Part shown: one piece after another, positions 33,041 through 40,871 of the stretch
How the letters are laid out: the number at the start of each line of letters is the position of its first letter
How positions within the stretch are numbered: the stretch's first letter is position 1
Source of the DNA: Streptomyces sp. NBC_01471
Lineage (GTDB): Bacteria > Actinomycetota > Actinomycetes > Streptomycetales > Streptomycetaceae
Length of the DNA: 64,000 nt
Assembly: GCF_041438865.1 (NCBI RefSeq)
Contig: NZ_CP109450.1
Coordinates: forward strand, 5,086,501-5,150,500
Reading direction: 5' to 3'
Notes under the pieces: generated by a model
The model's input: the letters and a program-made list of their open reading frames with translations, nothing else
Told to the model about the DNA's origin: nothing
Database searches by the model: none
Translations under genes and position numbers: made by a program

Positions 33041-34606
33041 GTGCGCCAACTCGACCTCGTGGTGATCGTCGTCTACCTGGTGGCGATCTCCGTGATCGGA
33101 CTGCGCCTGGCAGGTCGGCAGCGAACGGCGAAGGACTACTTCGTCGGCGACAGCCACATGCCCTGGTGGACCGTCTCGTTCTCCGTTGTGGCCACCGAGA
33201 CCAGCGTGCTCACGGTCATCAGCGTGCCCGGCGGCGCGTACAGCGGGCAGGGCTTCGGCAACGTCGAACTGGCCCTTGGTTACGTGATCGGCCGGGTCGT
33301 CGTGGCCACGGTGCTGATCCCCCTGTACAAACGCGGCGGCTTCGTCAGCGCCTACCAGTACCTGGGAAGCCGCTTCGGACTGAAACTGCAGGGCCTCGCC
33401 TCGGTGACCTTCGTCTTCACCCGGCTCCTCGCCGAGGGCGTCCGGCTCTTCGCCTCCGCGATCCCGATCAAGCTGCTGCTCGACGAGCTCGGCATGCACA
33501 CGAGCTTCCGCACCATCATCATCGTGCTCACAGTGATCACCGTCGTCTACACCTACCTCGGCGGCATCAAGGCCGTCATCTGGACCGACACCATCCAGAT
33601 GGGCCTGTACCTGGGCGGTGCCCTCCTCGCCATCGCCGTGCTGTACGCACACGTCGGGGGCGACGGCGTCTCACGCGCCCTGCACACGGGCCACTTCAAG
33701 CTCATCGACACCAACTTCGACCTGGCGCACATCCTCACCAGCCCGTTCGCCCTGCCGACCGCGATCATCGGCGGCGCCATCTTCGCGATGGCCAGCCACG
33801 GCTCCGACCAACTGATCGTTCAGCGCATCCTGACCACCCGATCGCTGCGCGACGGCCAGAAGGCCATGATCGCCTCCGGTGTCTTCGTCACCGTCCAGTT
33901 CGCCGCCTTCTCCCTCGTCGGCGCCCTGCTGTGGTCCTACAACAAGGGCAAGAGCTTCCAGGAGCTCGGCCTGAGCAGCTCCGACAACCTCTACCCGAGC
34001 TTCATCCTGCACGGACTTCCCGTGGTGATCTCCGGCCTGCTCGTGGCCGGCATCATCGGCGCCGCCATGGGCTCGCTGTCCGCGGCACTGAACTCCATGT
34101 CGAACTCGACGGTCGCCGACATCATCCACAGCTTCTTCCGCAGCGCTCCCTCCGAGGAGTTCATGCTCAAGCTCGCCCGGCTGATGACACTGGTGTGGGC
34201 GGTGCTGATGGCGGTCTTCGCCTGCGCGTTCAGCACCAGCACGGGCAACGTCTACCTCACCGGCCTGACGATCGCCGGCTACACCTACGGCGCGCTGCTC
34301 GGCGCGTTCCTGCTCGGCCGGATCGTCCGGCGGGCGAGCGAGACCGACTCCGTCGTGGCGTTCCTGGTGACGGTCGCCGTGATGACGTACCTCGTGCGCG
34401 ATGTGAAGATCGACGTCACCACGGCTGGAACCACCGTCCCGACAGCGGTCGCCGCCCAATGGCTGGTGCCGGCGGGTGTGGTGGTCACCCTGGTCGTCGG
34501 CGGGGTGATGAGCCTGTTCCACCGCTCTCCCGGGAGCGGCCCCGCGGACGACGGTGCGCCGGAGGCCGTGCCCGACCGTGTGGAAGCACCCGCGGTCGGG
34601 GAGTGA
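33041..34606 (+). CDS. Sodium:solute symporter (SSS family)
   Basis: A 521-aa protein with ~13 membrane helices. The SSS signatures are seen in RQRTAKDYFVGDSHMPWWTVSFSVVATETSVLTVISVPGGAY, the Na-binding region near GGIKAVIWTDTIQM, and GSLSAALNSMSNSTVADI. GTG 33041 is chosen because GGAG sits 7 bases upstream and no helix is lost. The frame is open further upstream to 32942. The substrate is not readable from sequence; the RpiR regulator and anmK neighbours point to an amino sugar, for example (anhydro-)MurNAc or sialic acid-like sugars. Confidence 0.88.
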   Translation: MRQLDLVVIVVYLVAISVIGLRLAGRQRTAKDYFVGDSHMPWWTVSFSVVATETSVLTVISVPGGAYSGQGFGNVELALGYVIGRVVVATVLIPLYKRGGFVSAYQYLGSRFGLKLQGLASVTFVFTRLLAEGVRLFASAIPIKLLLDELGMHTSFRTIIIVLTVITVVYTYLGGIKAVIWTDTIQMGLYLGGALLAIAVLYAHVGGDGVSRALHTGHFKLIDTNFDLAHILTSPFALPTAIIGGAIFAMASHGSDQLIVQRILTTRSLRDGQKAMIASGVFVTVQFAAFSLVGALLWSYNKGKSFQELGLSSSDNLYPSFILHGLPVVISGLLVAGIIGAAMGSLSAALNSMSNSTVADIIHSFFRSAPSEEFMLKLARLMTLVWAVLMAVFACAFSTSTGNVYLTGLTIAGYTYGALLGAFLLGRIVRRASETDSVVAFLVTVAVMTYLVRDVKIDVTTAGTTVPTAVAAQWLVPAGVVVTLVVGGVMSLFHRSPGSGPADDGAPEAVPDRVEAPAVGE

Positions 34607-34793
34607 CGGAGTACGTGTCTGCCGTGCCCAGCCGCCAACTGCCGTCACCCACCGGCCCGCCCCTCACCCGCAGGCCCTCGTCACCCGACAACCCTCTGCC
34701 TCCACCCGGCAGCCCCTTGGAGAAGCCATGCCCCCGATTGCAGCCGACCCCGCCGCCCGCATGGCGGACCGTGGACCTGGACCGGGAGACACC

Positions 34794-35969
34794 ATGCGGG
34801 TGATCGGCCTGATGTCAGGCACCTCCTACGACGCCATCGAGGCCGCCGCCGCCGACCTCCGCCTGGACGGCGACACCCTGGTCCTGCATTCGCTGGGCCA
34901 TCTCTCCCTCCCGTATCCGGACGACCTGCGGGACCTGATCGCCGCCACCCTGCCGCCGGCCGCCACGACGGCACAGGCCGTCTGCGCCCTGGACACCGGT
35001 ATCGGCCGGGCCTTCGCCGACGCGGCCGGGCGCGCCCTGCGAGAGCTCTGCGACGGCTCCGCGGACCTCGTGGTCTCGCACGGGCAGACCGTGCACCACT
35101 GGGTCGAGGACGGCGCCGTCCGCGGCACACTCCAACTCGGCCAGCCGGCCTGGATCGCCGAGGCCACCGGGCTCCCGGTCGTCTCCGACCTTCGCAGCAG
35201 GGACGTGGCCGCGGGCGGGCAAGGGGCCCCGCTGGTGGGCATGACCGACACACTGCTGCTCCGGGCCCTGCCCGGCACACCCGCGGCGCTGAATCTCGGC
35301 GGCATCGCCAACGTCACCGTCCTCGTGCCCGGCGCCGAGCCGCTGGCCTTCGACACCGGGCCCGCCAACGCACTGCTGGACGCGGCCGTGCGGCTCTTCA
35401 CCGGCGGCGCCGCGGCCTTCGACGAGGACGGACGCAGGGCCGCCGCCGGCCGGATCAGCCCCGAGCTGCTCCGCGTGCTCCTGGACGACCCCTACTACCG
35501 CAGGCCCGCCCCGAAGAGCACCGGCAAGGAGCACTTCCACCTTCCCTACCTGCGGCGGGCCCTGGACGCGGTGCCCACATCCGCCGACGACGTGCTGGCC
35601 ACCCTGACCAGGCTCACCGCCGTCACCGTGGCCGACCCCTGCCGTGCCTACGGGGTCACCGGTCTCGTCGTCTCCGGGGGCGGTACCCGCAACCCCGTAC
35701 TGATGCGCATGATCGCCGAGGAGCTGTCCGGCGTTCCCGTACAGCTCAGCGACGACCTGGGCCTGCCCTCCGACGCCAAGGAGGCCCTGGCCTTCGCCGT
35801 ACTGGGCTTCCTCACCGTCCATGGTCTGCCCGGCACCCTCCCTTCGGGCACCGGTGCCCGAAGGGCCACGCTGCTGGGCAGCATCACCCCTGGCCGGTCA
35901 CCGCTGCGTCTGCCCGAACCGGCCGCACAGGTGCCGCACTTGCTGCGCATCACCCCCACCGCCCCCTGA
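34794..35969 (+). CDS. anmK: Anhydro-N-acetylmuramic acid kinase
   Basis: A 391-aa ATP-dependent kinase that opens and phosphorylates 1,6-anhydroMurNAc to MurNAc-6-P in peptidoglycan recycling. Blocks: MRVIGLMSGTSYDAIEA (family GLMSGTSxDG), VVSHGQTVHHW, TLQLGQPAWIAEATGLPVVSDLRSRDVAAGGQGAPL, NLGGIANVTVL, FDTGPANALLDA, and VVSGGGTRNPVLM. The Gly after SxD is Ala here. I prefer ATG 34794 (GGGAG upstream, family-typical MRVIGLMSG). ATG 34728 with GGAG would add 22 residues. It is 187 bases after the symporter on the same strand. Confidence 0.92.
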   Translation: MRVIGLMSGTSYDAIEAAAADLRLDGDTLVLHSLGHLSLPYPDDLRDLIAATLPPAATTAQAVCALDTGIGRAFADAAGRALRELCDGSADLVVSHGQTVHHWVEDGAVRGTLQLGQPAWIAEATGLPVVSDLRSRDVAAGGQGAPLVGMTDTLLLRALPGTPAALNLGGIANVTVLVPGAEPLAFDTGPANALLDAAVRLFTGGAAAFDEDGRRAAAGRISPELLRVLLDDPYYRRPAPKSTGKEHFHLPYLRRALDAVPTSADDVLATLTRLTAVTVADPCRAYGVTGLVVSGGGTRNPVLMRMIAEELSGVPVQLSDDLGLPSDAKEALAFAVLGFLTVHGLPGTLPSGTGARRATLLGSITPGRSPLRLPEPAAQVPHLLRITPTAP

Positions 35970-36046
35970 CCCCGACGGCTCCTGCACACGGAGACCCATG
36001 AGGCGGCAGGGCGGTCAGCGGCTGCCGACTGTCCCCGGCCCGGCCG

Positions 36047-36382
36047 TCATCCCAGCTCTGTATCGTCTGCCCGCTGGTCTGCCCGCTGGTCTGCCCGCTG
36101 GTCTGCCCGCTCGTCTGTCTGCGCTTCCGCCTGCGCTGTCTGCGGATATGGAACGAACATGCTCAGGCGATAGGTCGTCGGCTGCTCCGCGCGACCGCAC
36201 AGCGTGTCCACGCGCAGCGTCGACGCATCGGTGAGCCCGAGCTCGGTGCGGATCCGCGGCACCGAGCTCCGCCATTCCGCCGCGTCCTGGGTCTCGAAAA
36301 CGACCTCCCACCGCCCCGCACCGGCACCCCGCAACGGGCCGCCCCGCTGCTGATTCCTCCGCTTACGCTGCTGTCTTGGCAC
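36047..36382 (-). CDS. Hypothetical protein with C-terminal ADQR repeats
   Basis: A ~111-aa protein (GTG start, MPRQQRKRRNQQRGGP). It has a basic N-terminus, then a compact region RWEVVFETQDAAEWRSSVPRIRTELGL and STLRVDTLCGRAEQPTTYRLSMFVPY that looks like a small folded beta-alpha domain. A C-terminal ERADQRADQRADQRADD tail is encoded by 12-bp tandem repeats. No family is recognised. It is divergent from the LanC-like gene with a ~110-bp gap. The start is uncertain, since the frame is open upstream. Confidence 0.55.
   Translation of the reverse strand: MPRQQRKRRNQQRGGPLRGAGAGRWEVVFETQDAAEWRSSVPRIRTELGLTDASTLRVDTLCGRAEQPTTYRLSMFVPYPQTAQAEAQTDERADQRADQRADQRADDTELG
36065..36112. repeat. 12-bp tandem repeat (4 copies)
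   Basis: GTCTGCCCGCTG is repeated at 36065, 36077 and 36089, with a last copy at 36101 differing by one base. It encodes ADQR units at the end of the minus-strand hypothetical gene. Confidence 0.9.
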
Positions 36383-36491
36383 GGACCCAGCGTCCCACAG
36401 CCCTCCGGCCCGCCCGGCGGGCCGGCAGGCCCTTGGCGGCTCGGAGGGGCTGTGGCACGCTGACGCCGTGATCGCAGCGGGAGCGCAGCCC

Positions 36492-37784
36492 ATGGACGTA
36501 GAGGCCCTCGCGCGGGGAGGTCTGGACTGGCTCGTCGGCTCGGCGAGGGACACCGGGAACGGCCTGGCGTGGGCGGAAACAGCGACGGCCACTCCGACGG
36601 CCACTCCGACGGCCACTCCGACGGACGAGGAGCCGAACCTCAGCCTCTACAGCGGGGCTGCCGGAATCGTGCTGGCGCTGCTCGAAGGCCGGGAGCACTT
36701 CGGGGACGACCGGTACGGGGATGCGGCCCTGCGGGGCGCCCGGACGATCGCGGCGGCCGTCGGGGAGTGCGACGACAGCTCTCTGTACGTCGGCCTGGCC
36801 GGAATGGCTGTCGCCCTGCGCGCGGTCGATGACCTCCTGGGAGATCCGGCCGCAGGCGCTGCTGCGGACCGGGCGATGGACCGCGTACGCGCACGCTTCG
36901 ACGGGACGCGCTGGGACGACAGATGGTTCGACCTGCTCATCGGCAACGCGGGCATCGCCCTGGCCGCGCTCGCCACCGGTCACGTCGAGCTGGCCGTGCT
37001 CGCGGTGGAGCCCTACCTCCGCACCACGGAACGGACTGCGGGAGGCGTGCACTGGGAAGTGCTGTCCGGGGCACCGGCCCGCTTCCACCACCTCTCGCAC
37101 GGGACGCTGGGCATCGCGTACGCGCTGACCGCCGTCGGCCGTGCCGCCGGCCGCCCCGACCTGACCGAGCTGGCGCTGGCCGGCGTCTCGGACGTGGTGG
37201 CCCGCAACGAGGCGGGCCCCGAGGGCTTCCTGGTCCCGCACTCCGACCCGCAGTACCACCCGGACCTCGTCCCGCGCCACAGTTACGGCTGGTGCCACGG
37301 GCCCACCGGTGACGCCCAGTTGTTCAGACTTCTGGCGGCGGTCCACCAGGACCCTGCATGGCCGGCACTGGCCGACCGGTGCTGGCACACGGTCACCCAC
37401 TCCGGCCTCCCACAGCGGCTGCGCCCAGGGTTCTGGGACAACAACGGCCGGTGCTGCGGGACGGCGGGGGTCCTGGCGCTGGCCTGCGACCGGCAGGTCG
37501 AACACGGCGACGGACTGGACTTCGCGAACATCCTCGTCGCGGACCTCGCCGCCCGGGCGACCGAGGACGCGGACGGAGCGCGCTGGTCGAACGTCGAACA
37601 CCGGGAAACCCCGAGCGAACTCGCACCACAGCCGGGCTGGGGCATGGGGAACGCGGGCATCGTCCGGGAACTGCTGCGCTACGGCCGGATCAGCGCGGGA
37701 GGGCGGAACGCGGGGTACGCGGTCGACTGGCCGGACCAGCCGGCGGCGGGGGCTGCCCGGAGTCCGGGGTTCGGGGTGTTGTGA
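36492..37784 (+). CDS. Orphan lanthionine-cyclase-like (LanC) protein with CCG zinc motif
   Basis: A 430-aa alpha-toroid protein. LanC landmarks: SLYSGAAGIVLALL, SLYVGLAGMAVAL, the His of HHLSHGTLGIAYAL (His203), zinc ligands WCHGPTG (Cys268, His269) and RCCGTAGV (Cys321-Cys322), then WGMGNAGIVRELLRYG. Standard LanC has CHG at the last site; CCG gives a three-Cys zinc site, known from ProcM-like promiscuous cyclases. No dehydratase or precursor peptide is nearby, so it is an orphan. The N-terminal TATPTATPTATPT (residues ~31-43) comes from a 12-bp repeat. ATG 36492 has GGGAG upstream. Confidence 0.85.
   Translation: MDVEALARGGLDWLVGSARDTGNGLAWAETATATPTATPTATPTDEEPNLSLYSGAAGIVLALLEGREHFGDDRYGDAALRGARTIAAAVGECDDSSLYVGLAGMAVALRAVDDLLGDPAAGAAADRAMDRVRARFDGTRWDDRWFDLLIGNAGIALAALATGHVELAVLAVEPYLRTTERTAGGVHWEVLSGAPARFHHLSHGTLGIAYALTAVGRAAGRPDLTELALAGVSDVVARNEAGPEGFLVPHSDPQYHPDLVPRHSYGWCHGPTGDAQLFRLLAAVHQDPAWPALADRCWHTVTHSGLPQRLRPGFWDNNGRCCGTAGVLALACDRQVEHGDGLDFANILVADLAARATEDADGARWSNVEHRETPSELAPQPGWGMGNAGIVRELLRYGRISAGGRNAGYAVDWPDQPAAGAARSPGFGVL
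36584..36619. repeat. 12-bp tandem repeat (3 copies) in the LanC-like gene
   Basis: GACGGCCACTCC is repeated exactly at 36584, 36596 and 36608, encoding the TATP tetrapeptide repeat. Confidence 0.9.
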
Positions 37785-37803
37785 CGAGCGCTTGCCGAGG
37801 AGC

Positions 37804-38022
37804 TCAGTCGATTCGGCCGCTTCGCAGGGCGGCCACGAAACTGGCCCAGGCAGGTATGCCGAAGGCGAGCCGGGGGCCCAGGGGGTTCTTGCTGTCGCGC
37901 AGCGCGGTCACTCCGGGCGCCGCGGCGGCTTCGACGCACTCGGTCGTGCTGGCTCCGCTGTACGAGGACTTGAACCAGGCGTCGGACGGTATGTACGAGG
38001 TGCTGGTGGGACTCTGCATCAC
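37804..38022 (-). CDS. DUF397 family protein
   Basis: A 72-aa protein (GTG 38022 or ATG 38019). The core AWFKSSYSGASTTECVEAA, then ALRDSKNPLGPRLAF and WASFVAALRSG is the DUF397 signature. In Streptomyces these small proteins pair with Xre/DUF5753 regulators, probably as modulators. Its start overlaps the stop of that regulator (ATGTGATG), so translation is coupled. Confidence 0.93.
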   Translation of the reverse strand: MMQSPTSTSYIPSDAWFKSSYSGASTTECVEAAAAPGVTALRDSKNPLGPRLAFGIPAWASFVAALRSGRID

Positions 38023-38864
38023 ATCTCCTCAAGAACTCGCTCGATCATGGCGGATGACGCTGCCATGTCCAACGCTTGGGCCCGAAGGTAATCAAACGCA
38101 AGTCTGTACCGGTCCAGTTCGTCATCCTTCTCCATGAAGAGCGAGCCGAGATGGATATCGACGTAGACGACGTCCAGGCTCGGTTCCGCACCGCCGAGGA
38201 TCACGAAACTGCCCATGGCCGCCGAGTGGGCGCCCTTGGAGAACGGCAGGACCTGGAGGGTGATGTCCCGGGACTCATTGGCGCGAAGCAGATGGCTGAG
38301 CTGTTCCTTCATCACCTCGCGCGAGCCGACGACGCGGCGGATCACTGACTCGTCGAGGATCGCCCAGAGATGCAGTGTCTTGTCCCGTGCAAGGATCTCC
38401 TGGCGCTTCATGCGGATGTCCACGAGCCGCCTGGTCTCTTCGGCCGGCAGCCGCATCTCCGAGGCGTGCTGCACGGCTTCTGTGTAATGACGGGTCTGAA
38501 GAAGACCTGGCACGTAGAGACAGTTGAAGTGGTCTTCGCGCAGCGCCTCGTCCTCAAGGGTGAGCAGAAGGTTCATGGTCTCCGGAATGGAATCGGAGAA
38601 GGTGTTCCACCACCCCTGCTTCCTGGCGTCTTTCGCGAGCGATACGAGGGCGTTGCGTTCGGCGTCGCTGGCTCCGTACTCACGGCAGAGAGCGTCCACG
38701 ACGGGCCACTTCACTGGCCCTTCCTGAGTCTCGTACCGGCTGATGGTCGCCTTCGACACCGCGACCAGTCGCCCGGCCTCCTCCAGGGTCATTCCCCTGC
38801 GCGCACGCAACTTGCGCATCATGGAGCCCAGTTGGCGTCGTCTCGTAGTGGTCCGCACTGACAT
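38019..38864 (-). CDS. Xre-family regulator with DUF5753 domain
   Basis: A 281-aa protein. The N-terminal helix-turn-helix (RKLRARRGMTLEEAGRLVAVSKATISRYETQEGPVKW) is followed by the ~180-aa DUF5753 region (LREDHFNCLYVPGLLQTRHYTEAV, DESVIRRVVGSREVMKEQL, VLPFSKGAHSAAMGSFVIL, RYRLAFDYLRAQALD). GGAGGG precedes ATG 38864. The pair with DUF397, plus the nearby ATP-binding protein at 39081, forms the recurrent Streptomyces trio related to conservon-like switches. Confidence 0.93.
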   Translation of the reverse strand: MSVRTTTRRRQLGSMMRKLRARRGMTLEEAGRLVAVSKATISRYETQEGPVKWPVVDALCREYGASDAERNALVSLAKDARKQGWWNTFSDSIPETMNLLLTLEDEALREDHFNCLYVPGLLQTRHYTEAVQHASEMRLPAEETRRLVDIRMKRQEILARDKTLHLWAILDESVIRRVVGSREVMKEQLSHLLRANESRDITLQVLPFSKGAHSAAMGSFVILGGAEPSLDVVYVDIHLGSLFMEKDDELDRYRLAFDYLRAQALDMAASSAMIERVLEEM

Positions 38865-38949
38865 GGGAACAACCCTCCGCTACGTATCGGCCGACGGCCC
38901 GGCCTGCAACAGGCTATGGCGCCGCGACGTCCCCGGACCGCCGGATTCA

Positions 38950-39005
38950 CTCGGACGATTCCCGTGAGAAGTTACATAGTGAGATTTCTAAGTGCCATAA
39001 TCGCT
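38950..39005. promoter_or_regulatory. AT-rich promoter region between Xre regulator and ATPase genes
   Basis: The stretch around GTTACATAGTGAGATTTC and TAAGTGCCATAATCG is the only AT-rich part of the 216-base divergent intergenic region. TACATA and CATAAT are candidate -10 elements. No clear symmetric operator is seen. Confidence 0.35.
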
Positions 39006-39080
39006 GCCGTAGCGCTACGCAGCGCAGTCGTACGGATACGGCTCGGCGCAGGCTGACGTGGCGCGGGAGGGAGAGTGGCC

Positions 39081-39713
39081 ATGTACGGCGACAACGTCAC
39101 TGAACCCCGGCTCCGCTGCGTCCTGCCTTTCGAGGCGGTGCCGGCGGAACTTTGCGTACTGAGAAAAGCGGTGCGTGAGCAACTCGCTTGCTGGGGTGCC
39201 CTCGGTCTGTCGGATGCGATTCAGCTCGCGGTCACCGAACTGGCGACGAACGTCATCAAACACGTCGGCACCGGGGCGCCAACGACCCTCGTTATGGAGT
39301 TGGGCGGCGGCCGCATCCGCGTGGAGCTCCACGACACAAGCCATGTCGTACCCACGGTGGCGGAGCCAGATTGCGGTGCTGAGTGCGGTCGTGGCCTCCA
39401 TCTCCTGGCCGGCCTGGCCGCAGCGTGGGGCATCATCCTGACCGCGGCGGGCAAAGCAGTGTGGTGCGAGATGGCGCTGGAGCCGTCACGCCATTGCGCT
39501 CGACTGCAGCGTGCCGCGGTGGTCCTGGCGGAGTACCGCCGCGCCGGCGGAAGCCCGCCAACCGCCGTGCCGGTCCGGGCGGTTTTAGAAGAGTCAGTCA
39601 CCGGCGTCATTGCGGACCTGCTCCACTGGCTCGCCACTGAGGGCGGGGAGCCAGACGATGCTCTCGACCGGGCGCTCATGCGGTACGAAGCAGAGGTGGA
39701 CGCGGCGGCTTGA
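39081..39713 (+). CDS. ATP-binding protein, HATPase/anti-sigma (RsbW-like) fold
   Basis: A 210-aa protein. The GHKL kinase-like fold is read in LSDAIQLAVTELATNVIKHVG (N-box with Glu and Asn), VELHDTSHVVPTV (G1-like Asp), and GRGLHLLAGLAAAWGI (G2-like). About 70 C-terminal residues (from RLQRAAVVLAEY) are an extension not in short RsbW proteins. Such ATPases bind or phosphorylate anti-anti-sigma partners. ATG 39081 has GGAGGGAGA upstream at good spacing; the GTG six bases earlier is too close to it. Confidence 0.87.
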   Translation: MYGDNVTEPRLRCVLPFEAVPAELCVLRKAVREQLACWGALGLSDAIQLAVTELATNVIKHVGTGAPTTLVMELGGGRIRVELHDTSHVVPTVAEPDCGAECGRGLHLLAGLAAAWGIILTAAGKAVWCEMALEPSRHCARLQRAAVVLAEYRRAGGSPPTAVPVRAVLEESVTGVIADLLHWLATEGGEPDDALDRALMRYEAEVDAAA

Positions 39714-39723
39714 CATGGTTCCG

Positions 39724-40650
39724 CTATGACGAGGTGCGGTGCAGTGATGCGCGTACCAAGATCGCCGCGTCGTCCGGGCGGTCGGCCTCAAGGAAGGCGG
39801 CGACGATCGGCATGACGCTGTTGGGGGACCGCGCTGTGCCCGCGTTGGTGAGGACAGAATCGGCCGCAGGATGCAGACCCTCTGCCCGGATCGAGAGCAC
39901 AGCGTTCAGGAGGGCCGAAGGGTCATACTGCACAGCGACGTGATCCAGGATCGGCCTGGCTCCCGCGCCGTCGGGCCTCTCCTGAAAGTGCCTCAGCAAC
40001 TCCTCAATCCCCAGCCACGATGGCTTGGTGGCATGCTCGTGTTGCCGGTCCCCCTCCGAGCGGGGGACCGGCAACACTGTGTCGGCAGTGAGAGTGCCGA
40101 TTTCCAGGGTGGCGTTCGCCCTGCTGGCAAGCAGGCGGGCGCGGTGATAGCGCAGCTGAACCTTCTGGTGAAGACCCAGAACGGCCGGCCTTGCTGACGG
40201 CTCTGGGGGATGGGCCGCCGCCGCAAGGCCTCCGGCTTGTGCCCCGGCGGAAGTTCCGCCCGCCCTCGCCCCCGCCTTCTCCTTGGCTTGGAGGGCAGAG
40301 ATGCGTGAGCGGTTGCGCCGCAGTCGTCGGGCAGCCTCGGCCTTAGCCCACGTCTCAAACAGCTCGACACGGTTGAGCGCCCCCCGTCTGCTCCTGATGC
40401 CTTTGATCACAGCCCGCTCAGGCACCAGTTTCCAGAGGCTGTCCAGCGTTTCAGGGCTGGGGATCTTCGTGACCTGGAGATAGGCGGAGAGGGTGCTCTC
40501 GGCGTACCCGAGCTTCTCAGCGATGGCCTTCTGACTCTTGAGGTCTGTCTGCGCATGACGGCACGCGGTCTGTACGGCACGCGCCAATCGTCGCTCCTCT
40601 CGGCTGATACCTGCGGGAACTGACGTCTTGAACTGACCTCTCAGCGGCAC
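39724..40650 (-). CDS. Helix-turn-helix regulator, unknown family
   Basis: A 308-aa protein, GTG start with GAGGAGGGG upstream. The N-terminal ~75 residues contain an Xre-like helix-turn-helix (KSQKAIAEKLGYAESTLSAYLQVTKIPSPETLDSLWKL), then a basic helix (AEAARRLRRNRSRISALQAKEK), a low-complexity Ala/Gly linker and a ~120-aa C-terminal helical domain (LLNAVLSIRAEGLHPAADSVLTNAG, VAAFLEADRPDDAAILVRA) resembling short TPR-like repeats. It is divergent from the accessory nuclease block and is the likeliest regulator for it. Confidence 0.7.
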   Translation of the reverse strand: MPLRGQFKTSVPAGISREERRLARAVQTACRHAQTDLKSQKAIAEKLGYAESTLSAYLQVTKIPSPETLDSLWKLVPERAVIKGIRSRRGALNRVELFETWAKAEAARRLRRNRSRISALQAKEKAGARAGGTSAGAQAGGLAAAAHPPEPSARPAVLGLHQKVQLRYHRARLLASRANATLEIGTLTADTVLPVPRSEGDRQHEHATKPSWLGIEELLRHFQERPDGAGARPILDHVAVQYDPSALLNAVLSIRAEGLHPAADSVLTNAGTARSPNSVMPIVAAFLEADRPDDAAILVRASLHRTSS

Positions 40651-40871
40651 GACCCCTCCTCTGAACCGCGAGGCGCGGCTTCGTCACCCATGATGAGCGC
40701 GCGTCAGGGGCAGCGTAAGCGACTGCTGTTCGCCCTTTGGGGAAAGATCTCTGAGCTCTAGCCTTCGAGCTTGTTGCCGAGGCAGCCTTTAACTACGCGG
40801 CGAGGTTCACCGGCACGTCCCTGACGTGCTGCGCCGTGTCCTCACTGCCCAAGTGGAAGGCGTTGTTGGCT
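40651..40871. promoter_or_regulatory. Divergent intergenic region at the left edge of the low-GC block
   Basis: About 220 bases between the regulator (-) and the HNH-like gene (+). They include CTTTGGGGAAAGATC and GAGCTCTAGCC at 40735-40760, AT-richer than the surroundings. No clear -35/-10 pair or palindrome. An alternative GTG start for the plus-strand gene lies at 40836. Confidence 0.35.

Noticed and set aside
36047..36620. Short repeats resembling a CRISPR or satellite array
   Set aside because: Units are 12 bp, directly abutting without spacers, and in frame within coding sequence.
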